This document shows, in pieces, positions 34,936 through 45,619 of a stretch of DNA of 64,000 nt. The notes under the pieces are model-generated. The model saw only the letters and a list, made by a program, of their open reading frames with translations. It was not told where the DNA came from and did no database searches. Every line of letters starts with the position of its first letter. Position 1 is the stretch's first letter. Made by a program: the position numbers and the translations under genes. Source of the stretch: Panax quinquefolius (lineage: Eukaryota; Streptophyta; Magnoliopsida; Apiales; Araliaceae); contig JAINUW010000730.1 of NCBI GenBank assembly GCA_020205615.1, forward strand, positions 124,001-188,000, read 5' to 3'.

Positions 34936-35749
34936 TGTAAAATCCCAAATTTTACGAATAAAGATTTAAATTTCTTGATTTTTTTTTGAATATTATGGTG
35001 TGGATTTAATATAATGTTATAGTTGTGGGTACTATTTATAAATTTTGCAAAGTATGCAAGTTGTTATATTATATTCGATTGGTCAGGGAATATTCTTTGT
35101 GTCGGAGAATATTAAATGACGACAAGACAATCATTGGTGGACCCCACAATAGAATTATTATCTGATTGAGAAAACGACAAAAATATTTTTATGAAAATAA
35201 CGGCGGAAGTTTTACCGTTAATACTGTTGAACTACTCGGTAGTAAAAGTACAGTAATACGCGTGGTTGCATAGTAGCACACGGTATTGATTATTGATGCT
35301 TACGTGAGAAAACACTCAGTTTTGTTCAATTATTCCTACAATAGTTCTTTGACAAGATCTCAACGTTATTTGATTCAATTATTGTCGATTGTTATATTAT
35401 ATATATAAGTTTTGTTTTATTAGTATTATTAGTGTAATAAAATAGAAAAGCTTTTTATATAAAATAGAATACTTTTATAAAGTTATTCGTTTTATTAGGC
35501 AATAATTAGAATATATTATATTATATTATGCATAGTGTTGTATAGTAGTAAAATCTTTTTATATAAAATAGAATACTTTTATAAAGTTATTTGTTTTATT
35601 AGACAATAAATAGAATATATTATAGTTTATTTAAAAGATTTTGTTTTATTAGAATATTTTATTAAAAATCAATCTGTAATCGTCCGCTTAAAAGTAAATC
35701 AATCTAGACACTGCTTTCATGGATTAGTTAATTATTCAATCCATTCTTC

Positions 35750-35757
35750 TATAAATA
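35750..35757 (+). promoter_or_regulatory. LTR TATA box (A3 5' LTR)
   Basis: TATAAATA in TTCTATAAATAGAAGC, 190 bp before the donor-like site. This is the only complete A-family 5' LTR here that keeps its promoter box. Confidence 0.65.
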
Positions 35758-35999
35758 GAAGCTCATTCCTTCATTATTTCTTACTTAATTCAATTGAAAC
35801 TCTAGAGAGAGAAACTATAGAGAGAGTTCTTCTTCTGTAATCTCTAGCGTATTTCTTTAGAGTTTAAGAAAGCTTTGAGCGTAGTGCAAGTTTCTTCAAG
35901 TATATCCCCGCCCTACCGTCGGAGTACTCTTCTTTATAAGGTAAGGGATATTATTTGTTGTACTCGTAAGGGTATTTTTTTTTCATATTCATGAAGAGA

Positions 36000-36410
36000 A
36001 CTTCGTTATTCCATTCTTTATTATTTCGTTTGAATAACTCAGATCATGAGCTACTCTATACTTGGTGGAATTCTTCTATTATTCCATTATTTATTATTCT
36101 CATTGAATAACTTTGTCTGCATCAAGTACCATTTATACATAGTGAAATTCGTTGTTATTTCATTCTTTATTATTCATTGGAATATCTTTCTCATGCATTT
36201 TACGCCGGACTGGTTCCATCTTTTTATTACATTCGCTGAATATCCTCGTCATACTATTTTCTTACGACGACCGATCCTTATTTATTATTATTAGAATATC
36301 TTGTCCCGTGTGTTTTACGCTTGGGACCGGTTTATTATTTATTATTCGCATTGAATAACTCGTACATAAGCAATCTGCATGCATGGTGATTTTTTTTGTT
36401 ATTCCATTCT
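36000..36410 (+). repeat. ~80-bp LTR minisatellite (A3 5' LTR)
   Basis: About six degenerate units containing TTCCATTCTTTATTATT-like cores. Confidence 0.75.
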
Positions 36411-37505
36411 TTATTATACTCAATTGGTTAAAGTTTTGACTTCTACACTCCATGAAATTAGTGGAATATCCTTGATATTTGTGCTTCATCCAGTATCTTT
36501 TCATAGAAATATTCTTCTGAGCATTCTTGAATTTTACTTTACAAAGAAGTATCATGTTGACAATTTGGACGTTATTAATTCCTGGATAATTTAATTCTTG
36601 AACTTGTTTTATTGAATTCTTATATCATTGTCATCAACCTCATGTTTATATTTTGTTGAAAGTCATTTGTGGCCTGTAGTGCATAGATGGACTTGGTATG
36701 ATTATGACCAGGATTATTCGGTATAATCATGACCGTAATGTTACAAATGATGTGGAAAAAGTCCTCATTGGCCCAGTAGTGCATTGATGGGACGCTTTTG
36801 GTATGATTATGGCTATGGATTCTCTTCTACCAAGGGTGCAAAGATGAATTATTTTATGGCATGATCAGGACCATTGATGAATACACGAATATCCTTGGCC
36901 CGTAGTGCATGGATAATTTTTGGTCGTGATACTAATGAATATCCTTGGCCAGTAGTAGTGGATGATGTGGATTATTTATTTGTCGAGTCTCGCCGATAAA
37001 AGTGATGAAAAACCTTTTTAAATCATAAAAGATAGTAGATTTTATTCTCTACTTGACTCTTTAAATGGATTGCATGTTCCGCTGCAGTTAAACTTGATGT
37101 CTATTGTATTTTATCAGTTTAACATCATTGAAGACTAATGATAATTTATTCTGTATTATCTTAGTCATAATATTTCTTACTGGGCTAGTTGAGCTCACCC
37201 TTTCTTTCACTGTTCTCTTCAAGAAATGAGAACGTAGTTGGGACTAGTCGGGGAACATAGTGACGGTCTAGATGATAGCAGTAGTAGTCCTCACTATTCT
37301 GTTAAATAGTGTGACAATAAATGTAATGAGGATTCCTTTGAGTGTGGATATTGTCTAGATGACAATATTCTTATTAAAACTCTCAGTTTATGTTTTGTCG
37401 TATTGTTTACACGATAGCTGTATTATTAAGTTGTATTTAAATTTTGTACCATGTATTTGGCGACTCAAGATGGGTGATGTATACCTATTTTGGGGGCGTC
37501 ACAGT

Positions 37506-37517
37506 TGGTATCAAAGC
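37506..37517 (+). other. Primer-binding site of A3
   Basis: TGGTATCAAAGC, 2 nt after the LTR. Confidence 0.9.
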
Positions 37518-37690
37518 TTAGTGATATGATCCCTTGCTGAGATGTGAGACAAGAACTAGGAGGGGAGAGACAGGGAATTCCTTCGCTAGTATGACCTACC
37601 TAAGTTTACTTGGTATTTAATTGGTCGGTCAGAGTATAGAGATAATATGTGATATGTTATTTAACCCTTGTTTTAATGCAGTATTTGAAA

Positions 37691-38853
37691 ATGACATCCG
37701 AGAATGTTGAGAATAGCAATGGAGCACAGGAGACCGTTGAGTCTCCAGATATCAATAATCAGGATAATGTGCATCAAGAAGGCGATAATCCTCCTGTAAA
37801 CAACAACACTGACCAAATGATGAACGATGGAATGTTTAGAGGCTTTATGAAGTTCATGCAACAATAGGTAAGAGAGACTCATGTTCAAAATATAGGTGGA
37901 AATAATGGCAACCCACGGTCGGTCACCGCTAAGTAGTTCAAGGAGCTGGGACCACCGGAGTTTTTGGGAAAGCCAAAACCACTTAAGGCAGAGATGTGGT
38001 TAAAGCAGATCACCAAGATATTTGATGTCTTGGGATGCTCAGAGGAGCAAAAGGTTCCATTTGCCACCTTTATGTCAAGGAAGAAGAGGCAGACATTGGT
38101 GGGAATCAGAAACGCACTCTGACCCGACACAATCAAGATATCTTAGGAGAAGTTCCAAGAGCTGTTCAATGACAAGTACTTTCTCGAAAGCATTCGTCAC
38201 ATAAAGGAGGTGGAGTTCATCAAGTTGGAGCAAAACAGTATGACCGTGTCGCAGTATGAGGCTAAGTTTGCTGAGTTGTCTTGGTTTGCATCCCATTTGG
38301 TCGATAATGAGGAGCGAATGACGCGAATGTTTCTAAGAGGCTTGAAACCCAATATACGTCAATACCTCATTTCTCATAAACTTTGTTTATATTCAGATGT
38401 TGTGAATAGGCTCAGTTATTGGAGCGCGATAATGAGTCAGCACAACCAAAAGGCAACAACCAACAACACGATAATAATTGTACCAGTGGCAACGGCCATC
38501 AAAATAATGATAACCATCGTGGGGGAAATTATCATGCCACGAATGGTAACCACTTCGGTGGTAATCATGGTCAAGATAATAGAAGTGGAAATTTCAAGAA
38601 GAGAAGGTTCAATAATGATGGAAAGACAGTAGCACCAACACCCGTTTCAAAGGAAGAAGAACGACCACCGGTCATATGTTTCAAATGCGGACAGGAGGGA
38701 CACATCCATCCAAACTGTACGCAACAATCCAAAGCGTGTTTCAATTGCGAAAGAGAAGGTCACCTAGCTCGATTTTGTCGTGTAGTGAAGTCAAGTCCAG
38801 CTGGGATGGTGACGCCAAAGGATGTCCTAGACAAGTCAAAGCCGGTAGTTTAA
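37691..38853 (+). pseudogene. gag: gag of A3, with stops and frameshifts
   Basis: Homologous to A2 gag along its length. CAG to TAG changes create stops at codons 59 and 82, a TGG to TAG change adds another near 38145, a +1 shift lies near 38075 and a -1 shift near 38409. Downstream, the frame is open again (38419-38853) through a His/Asn/Gly-rich linker and two knuckles, CFKCGQEGHIHPNC and CFNCEREGHLARFC, ending at TAA 38851-38853. The signature MTRMFLRGLKPNIR is intact. A TTTTAATGCAG acceptor-like site ends at 37681, 10 bp before the ATG. Confidence 0.93.
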
Positions 38854-39300
38854 GTAAGAGTATTTGTTGAGGAACCCGAACAAAGTTTTCACGGGTAAGT
38901 TAATCATAAACGCTTACGAAGTTTATACCTTATTCGATACCAGTTCTACCTATTCTTTTATCTCTCTTGCTTGCGTTCAACGTTTAAATTTGACCCCAAA
39001 GAAGTTAGACTTTGACTTATTTGTTGAAACTCCGTTAGGAGAAACCTTCGTTACCTCTACTGTTTATAAATCTTATTTGATTCAAATCGACACTTTCACG
39101 TTACCTGTCGATCTTATCTCTTTGAAAATACTTGCCCTTGATGTGATTTTAGGAATCGATTAGTTAATTACTCATCATGGAAAAATTGATTATTTTCGTA
39201 AGGTTGTTAGCTTTCATATACCTAACCAACCTTTTATGCGAATTCAAGCAACTAAACCCTAAAGTCAATCACTGTCATACCAAGCCATAGGTAAAGAGCC
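38854..39300 (+). pseudogene. Protease relic of A3
   Basis: An open stretch (38864-39163) reads VYTLFDTSSTYSFISLACVQ and ends LALDVILGID. The active-site triplet is DTS instead of DTG, so it should be inactive. The following WL of the usual gypsy ILGxDWL is lost to a stop codon. Confidence 0.87.
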
Positions 39301-39840
39301 CTGATCCTTTTTTTGTTGACTTCCTTGTGTCGAATGCACCGAAGCAAGACTTTTTGAAGGGGACGTCGTGAATAACGGTGGCAAGTTGATAGTTATCAAT
39401 GTGACGTGCTCTCCAAGTCTTGGATGAGAGTCACAGTTTTGAATGATATTTCAATTATTAATAATTTTCCTGACGTATTCTTGAAGACTTCTTAGCCTAC
39501 CCCTAGAGCGTGAAATCGAATTTTGTATTGACCTCAGTACAAAACCCATTTCTTAAACCCCCAAATATTTCTTCAACCAAAATAAACGTAACATGCGCCA
39601 AAGACGTTGGCTCGAGCTTTTGAAGATTACGATCATACCATTCAATATCATTGTGGAAGAGAGAACGTGGTAGCTGACGCGTTAAGTAGAAGATCGTATG
39701 CGAGTGCGAATATACGAACCTACGTGAAGATAACAAATATATGATTAGAACCAACTTTAATCGATAAAGTTAAAGCCACTCAAGCTATAGACCCGGAGCT
39801 GATGAACACGAAAAAGAAAATTCAAGAGGGCGTTATTCTA
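39301..39840 (+). pseudogene. Fused RT N-terminus / RNase H C-terminus relic (A3)
   Basis: NFPDVFLKTS (near 39463) marks the approach to reverse transcriptase. At about 39592 the sequence jumps to RRWLEL-like residues, then EDYDHTIQYHCGRENVVAD and ALSRRS, the RNase H C-terminus. RT palm motifs are absent. Same joint as A2. Confidence 0.82.
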
Positions 39841-40190
39841 GAAGCAAGAGTCAATGGAGAGAGGAAATCTCAACCCTCGATTTTATTGGCCCATTTGAAA
39901 TCCTCGATCGAGTAGGAACTGTGGCCTATAGACTTGTTTTACCGCCAAGTATATCGCGTGTTCATAACATTTTTCACATATCAATGTTACGTAAATATGT
40001 GGATGACCCGAACCACATTATTAATTTAGAACTAGATGAGATAGCGGATAATTTAACGTATGAAGATGTACCTGTTAAAATCCTAGAATATATTATATGC
40101 TTAAAGGTTATACCTCAAGAGTTAGAATCTGACGAAGTGTCCTCATCTGTTTGGCATACTAGGTACGTACGTAAATTTCGAGGGCGAAAT
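39841..40190 (+). pseudogene. Integrase C-terminal relic (A3)
   Basis: GNLNPRF-like start, then [33 protein letters not shown] and [11 protein letters not shown]. The HHCC and DDE parts are missing. Same deletion edge as A2. Confidence 0.85.
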
Positions 40191-40195
40191 TTCAT

Positions 40196-40208
40196 AAGGA
40201 GGGGAGAT
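40196..40208 (+). other. Polypurine tract of A3
   Basis: AAGGAGGGGAGAT before the 3' LTR. The inverted repeat AAATTTCG/CGAAATTT with loop AGGG lies just upstream (40173-40192). Confidence 0.9.
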
Positions 40209-43010
40209 TGTAAAATCCCAAATTTTACAAATATAGATTTAAATATCTCTATTTTTTTTGAATATTATGGTGTGGATTTAATATAATGTTATAGTTGTGG
40301 GTAATATTTATAAATTTTGCAAAGTATGCAAGTTGTTATATTATATTCGATTAGTCAGGGAATATTCTTTGTGTGAGGAGAATATTAAAGACGATTACAT
40401 AATCATTAGTGGACCTCACAATGGAATTATTGTCCGGATTGAGAAAACGACAAAAAATATTTTTTATGAAAATAACGACGGAAGTTTTATCGTTAATATC
40501 TTGTTGAACTACTCTAAGTAGTAAAAAAGAATACGATGTCTGGGTCGGTTGCAGTAGTAGCAATACGGTATTGATTATTGATGCTTACGTGAGAAAACAC
40601 TCGGTTTTGTTCAATTATTGCTACAATAGTTGCTACATAGTATCTCACGTTATTTGATTCAATTATCATTTATTGTTATATTATATAAATAAGTTTTGTT
40701 TTATTAGTATTATTAGTGTAATAAAAATGGAAAAGTTTTTATATAAAATGTAATACTTTTATAAAGTTATTCGTTTTATTAGCAATAATTTGAATATATT
40801 ATATTCAATTATGCATAGTATTTTGCATAGTAAAAATTTTTATATAAAATGTAATACTTTTATAAAGTTATTTGTTTTATTAGATAATAATTAGAATATA
40901 TTATATTTTATTATGCATAATGTTGTATAGTGCTACTTTGATAGTGTTTTTATAGTAAAATCTTTTATATAAAACAAAATATTTTTATAAAGTTATTTCT
41001 TTTATTTGACAATAAATAGAATATATTATATTTTATTTAAAAGATTTTTATTTTATTAGAATATTTTATTAAATCAATCTGGACCGTTCATGGATTAGTT
41101 ACTATTCAGTCTATTCTTCTATAAATAAAAGCTCATTCCTTCATTATTTCTTATGAATTCACTGAAACTCTAGAGAGAGAAACTATAGAGAGAGTTCTTC
41201 TTCTGTAATCTCGAGCGTATTTCTTTAGAGTTTAAGAAAGCTTTGAGCGTAGTGCAAGTTTCTTCAAGTATATCCCCGCCCTACCGTCGGAGTACTCTTC
41301 TTTATAAGGTAAGGGATATTATTTGTTGTACTCGTAAGGGGTATTATTTTTTTTCATATTCATGAAGAGAACTTCTGTTATTTTAGTCTTTATTATTCTG
41401 TTAGAATAACCTGTATATGCGGGCTACCCTACACTTGGTGAAATTCTTCTGTTATTCCATTATTTATTATTCTCTTTGGAATAACTCGTACATAAGTACC
41501 GCATACATGGTAAAATTATGTTGTTATTCCATTTTTATTATTATTCATTGAATATCCCCGCTCGCTGCAGCGCTTTTACAGGACTGGTTCCGCTCTTTAT
41601 TATTCTCGTTGAATATCCTCCTCACATGCATGCGTTTCTTTGGACACGGATCCATTCTTTATTTTTCCGTTGGAATATCCTCGGTGCATTTTACGCCGGA
41701 CTGGTTCCGTTATTTATTATTCATTTGAATAACTCTTTGTCTATCTGTATCACATGCATGGTGATTTCATTGTTATTCCATTATTTATTATTCTGTTGAG
41801 CAATTTGTCGGTGCTTAATTTACGCCCGACCAGTTTCGCTTTTTATTATTTTTTAGAATAACTTGTCTATGCTGGCAGTCGCATGCATGGTGATTTCTTT
41901 TGTTATTCCATTCTTTATTATACTCGGTTGGTTAAAGTTTTGACTTCTATACTCCATGAAATTAGTGGAATATCCTCGATATTTGCGCTTCATCCAGTAT
42001 CTTTTCATGGAAATATTCTCCTGAGCATTCTTGAATTTTACTCTACAAAGAAGTATCATGTTGACAATTTGGACGTTATTAGTTCCTGGATAATTTAATT
42101 CTTGAACTTGTTTTATTGAATTCTTATATCATTGTCATCATCCTCATGTTTATATTTTGTTGAAAGTCATCTGTGGCCTGTAGTGCATAGATGGACTTGG
42201 TATTATTATGACCAGGGATTATTCAGTATAATCATGACCGTAATGTTACAAATGCTGTGGAAAAAGTCCTCATTGTCCCGTAGTGCATTGATGGACAGTT
42301 TTTGGTATGATTATGGCTATGGATTCTCTTCGGCCAAGGGTGCAAAGATGAATTGTTTTATGGCATGATCAGGACCATTGATGAATACACGAATATCCTT
42401 AGCCCATAGTGCATGAATAATTTGTGGTCGTGATACTAATGAATATCCTTGGCCGTAGTACAGGGATGATGTGGATTATTTATTAAGCTGAGTCTCAGCG
42501 ATAAAAGTGATGAAAAACCTTTTTAAATCATAAAAGATAGTAGATTTTATTCTCTACTTGACTCTTTTAATGGATTGCATGTTCCGCTGTAGTTACACTT
42601 GATGTCTATTGTATTTTATCAGTTTAATATTGTTGAAGACTAATGATAATTTATTCTGCATTATCTTAGTCATAATATTTCTTACTAGGCTAGTTGAGCT
42701 CACCCTTTCTTTCACTGTTCTCTTCAGGAAATGAGAACGTAGCCGGGACTAGTCGGGGAACGGAGTGACGGTTAAGATATGATAGCATTAGTAGTCCTCA
42801 CTATTTTGTTAAATAGTGTGACAATAAATGTAATGATGACTCCTTTGAGTGTGGATATTGTCTAGATGACAATATTCTTATTAAAACTCTCAGTTTATGT
42901 TTTGTCGTATTGTTTACACGACAGCTGTATTATTAAGTTGTATTTGAATTTTGTACCATGTATTTGGCGACTCAAGATGGGTGATGTATACCTATTTTGG
43001 GGGCGTCACA
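40209..43010 (+). mobile_element. A3 3' LTR (2,802 bp)
   Basis: It runs from TGTAAAATCCC to GGGGGCGTCACA. TATA box 41120-41127, donor-like AAG|GTAAGGG 41309, acceptor CTCTTCAG ending 42727 (1,419-bp candidate intron). It is longer than the 5' LTR mainly through AT-rich duplications near 40790-40990 and extra minisatellite units. Confidence 0.94.
41380..41930 (+). repeat. ~80-bp LTR minisatellite (A3 3' LTR)
   Basis: About seven or eight units, the longest version in the window, again within the candidate intron. Confidence 0.75.
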
Positions 43011-43015
43011 ACAAC
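43011..43015. repeat. Right TSD of A3 (ACAAC)
   Basis: Matches 34931-34935 exactly. Confidence 0.93.
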
Positions 43016-43397
43016 TAGCCCAGTAAAGAATATCATGACTAAAGATAATTAAATTATCAATAGCCTTCATCAATAATAAATCAGAGATTTAGAACATATG
43101 GTAGATGATAAAACTTTTCAACCATAGTTGCAGCAGAACTAGCAATCCATTAGAAGAGTCAAATAGACCATAAGGTCTATTATCTTCTCCATGTTAAAAG
43201 TCCACCAACAATGTTTTATCCCTGTAACATCAATCAACAGTTTCTATCCACAATCACGTGTATAACTCATAATCATAATTGTAGTTCTAAATTCCTCTTC
43301 TCATCCAGGACGAAGATAATTTCATCTGTCTTTACCTAAAACATCAAAGATAATGGTTATATCAAATCACAGTTCCTGCTCATAATTATACTAATAA

Positions 43398-43623
43398 ATT
43401 CATCTTTGCACTACGGGCCAAAGATATTCATCAACAGTTCATCTTTGCACTACAAGCCAAAGATATTCAACAACAGGAAATCTTTGCACTACGAGCCAAA
43501 GATATTCATCAACAGTTCATCTTTGCACTACAGGCCAAAGATATTCAATAATAGGTCATCTTTGCACTACGGGCCAAAGATATTCAATAACATGTCATCT
43601 TTACACTACGGACCAAAGATGTT
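43398..43623 (-). repeat. 39-bp tandem repeat in B-prime (six units, inverted)
   Basis: Reverse of the family-B array, with about six units containing TTTGCACTAC. It yields a periodic plus-strand ORF (43406-43645) that is not a gene. Confidence 0.88.
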
Positions 43624-44052
43624 AATATCTCAAAGAAATATATAATCATTTCAGAATTTATATAAACAATAATTCTAACCATGTTGATCAATTCACTTTT
43701 GCACTTAAGCTAAAGATAATCGTTTATAAATTCAATGGTTATGATCTTACCAGTCAACAATTCATCTTTGCACTACTGGCCAAAGAGAACCCATAGTCAC
43801 GATCATACCAATAATCTACCCATCTTTACACTCCAGTGAAAGAGAAATTTCATTACCGGGGTTATAAAAATGTTATATATGATAATAAAAACAATATGAT
43901 CAAAACATGGATTTAAGTTCAAGAGTAATATTCATAAATCAACGATAATTTGGTCAGAAAAAGAAACCAATTTTGTCGTGAATAGTACCCCATGAATAGT
44001 AACTCATGAATAGTACTCCGTATTTGTACATAGTACCGTATACGTAAATAAT

Positions 44053-44142
44053 GTCATATACGTAAATAGTGCCATATACATGAATAATGCCATATACATG
44101 AATAATGTCGAATATATGAATAGTGTCGTATACGTGAATAGT
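44053..44142. repeat. 18-bp minisatellite
   Basis: Five 18-bp units such as GCCATATACATGAATAAT and GTCGTATACGTGAATAGT, plus one partial unit upstream. It grows out of the ATGAATAGTAC repeat that is present at low copy at the equivalent place in A1 and B. Confidence 0.85.
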
Positions 44143-44793
44143 AACCCCAACACAAAAAGGTAGAAAATTTCACAATAATATTCATACCAATATTTTGGCA
44201 TAATGATATTGAGAGAATAGTATCATTTACGAAGAAAATAACATCCTTTATCATCCCTTACCTCAAAAGAACAGTACTTCTGACCGAAATATCGGAGAAA
44301 ATGTTGAAGAAAACTTGCACTGAATAGAAACTCTCAAAAAATCTAAATACTCACAAGAATACGCCCGATAATATAGAGTGAGAAAACTTATGTTTCTGGT
44401 GTTATTTTCAATTCTAACTAAGCACCCTATTTATAGGAAAATACTAGAACGCCAAAACATATTAAATTACAAAATATTAATTTTTTATTACCAATTCTCA
44501 TGCAAGCCATACTTGAAATCAAACTTTTAAATTTAGCAAATTCAAGAGATAAAAGGACAAGTGGGTCCCACCTTCTAGAAATCTCTACCAAAATCATTTA
44601 TAAAAATAATTTTTAAATCAGTCACCTCTTAAAATTCATAACAAATCATACGTTAATTTTTAACGATTCAAAATTTGTGGACATATACTCAACTTATATA
44701 TGTATAACATATCAAAAAATCATAACGATCCAACGATCGGATTAAAATTTATAACTCGCGCAATATAGCTTAAGAACACTGATTTTTGGACTA

Positions 44794-45586
44794 TGCGTAA
44801 CAATCCAGAATTTCAAATTATAATTTTAAATATTTATTGAATTATAAATATTTATTTGAGGTGTTATTGTTGAATAAATGTTTTTTTGATGTGATGGTTG
44901 TTAGTAAAAATTTATGAATTTAAATTTATTAGATAATATTCTAAATTAATTGAATTTATAATTTAGAGAGTTGTAATATAGCATGAGATGTTATATTGTT
45001 GTGTTGATTTAATAATTTAAGATGGTATGTTAAATTATTAAATAAAATTAGAATAAAGTTATAATTTTGTGATATTTGTTAGTGGAATATTTACTTTAAA
45101 AATAGTATGTGTAATTAATATATTTGATTAATATTGGATATGGAAATCCAAATAAATAATATGTGATTATAAATTATAAACTAAATTTTTATTAAAATAA
45201 ATTAAAGTAATTTTTAAATTGATTTAGCAAAACAAGGCTTAAAATATTAAGTCTTTATTTTAAAGACTTTTTGCCAAACAAAGCCTTATGGCTTTTGGAT
45301 TTTTTGATTTTTGAATTATAAAAAAAATAAATAAAATAAAAAAAATAATAAATATAATATATTTAAAACTATACGTTTATTAGTTTGTAACTGACATATT
45401 TAGTATAGGTGTTATGGCTATATCGGTTTATGTTTATTTAAGCACACTTGGTTATTATCAGTTGGTCATTTGCTAAGCGTAAGATTACAGAGAGAGTTGA
45501 GAGAATTGAGAAGGAACTTAAGCATTTCCAAAGCAATTTCCAGTAACAAGGATTACAAGCTAAGTGAAGGTATTTTATCTAACCCT

Positions 45587-45619
<33 letters not shown>

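Larger units (their letters stand above)
34936..37503 (+). mobile_element. A3 5' LTR (2,568 bp)
   Basis: It runs from TGTAAAATCCC to GGGGGCGTCACA. HSE-like repeats near 35068-35114, TATA box, donor-like AAG|GTAAGGG at 35941, acceptor TCTTCAAG ending 37223 (CAGG altered to CAAG). It lacks the GGTCACC block found in A2's 3' LTR. Confidence 0.94.
34936..43010 (+). mobile_element. Element A3: complete-ended, non-autonomous Ty3/gypsy element
   Basis: 8,075 bp with perfect TSD ACAAC. 5' LTR 34936-37503, internal region 37504-40208 (2,705 bp, nearly the same as A2), 3' LTR 40209-43010. It has the same gag, protease, RT/RNase H joint and integrase tail as A2, with the same losses. It inserted antisense into the B-prime LTR, 500 bp of host sequence away from A2. 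Confidence 0.94.
43016..44793 (-). mobile_element. B-prime LTR, piece 3 (truncated)
   Basis: Continues the inverted B-like LTR: TAGCCCAGTAAAGAATATC, inverted 39-bp repeats, TATA box (TATAAATA, minus strand, 44428-44435), donor-like GAG|GTAAGGG (minus, 44261), then sequence matching the reverse of B1 from 7260 to about 7040. It stops at about 44793, where element C begins. The rest of its U3 is not in the window. Confidence 0.85.
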
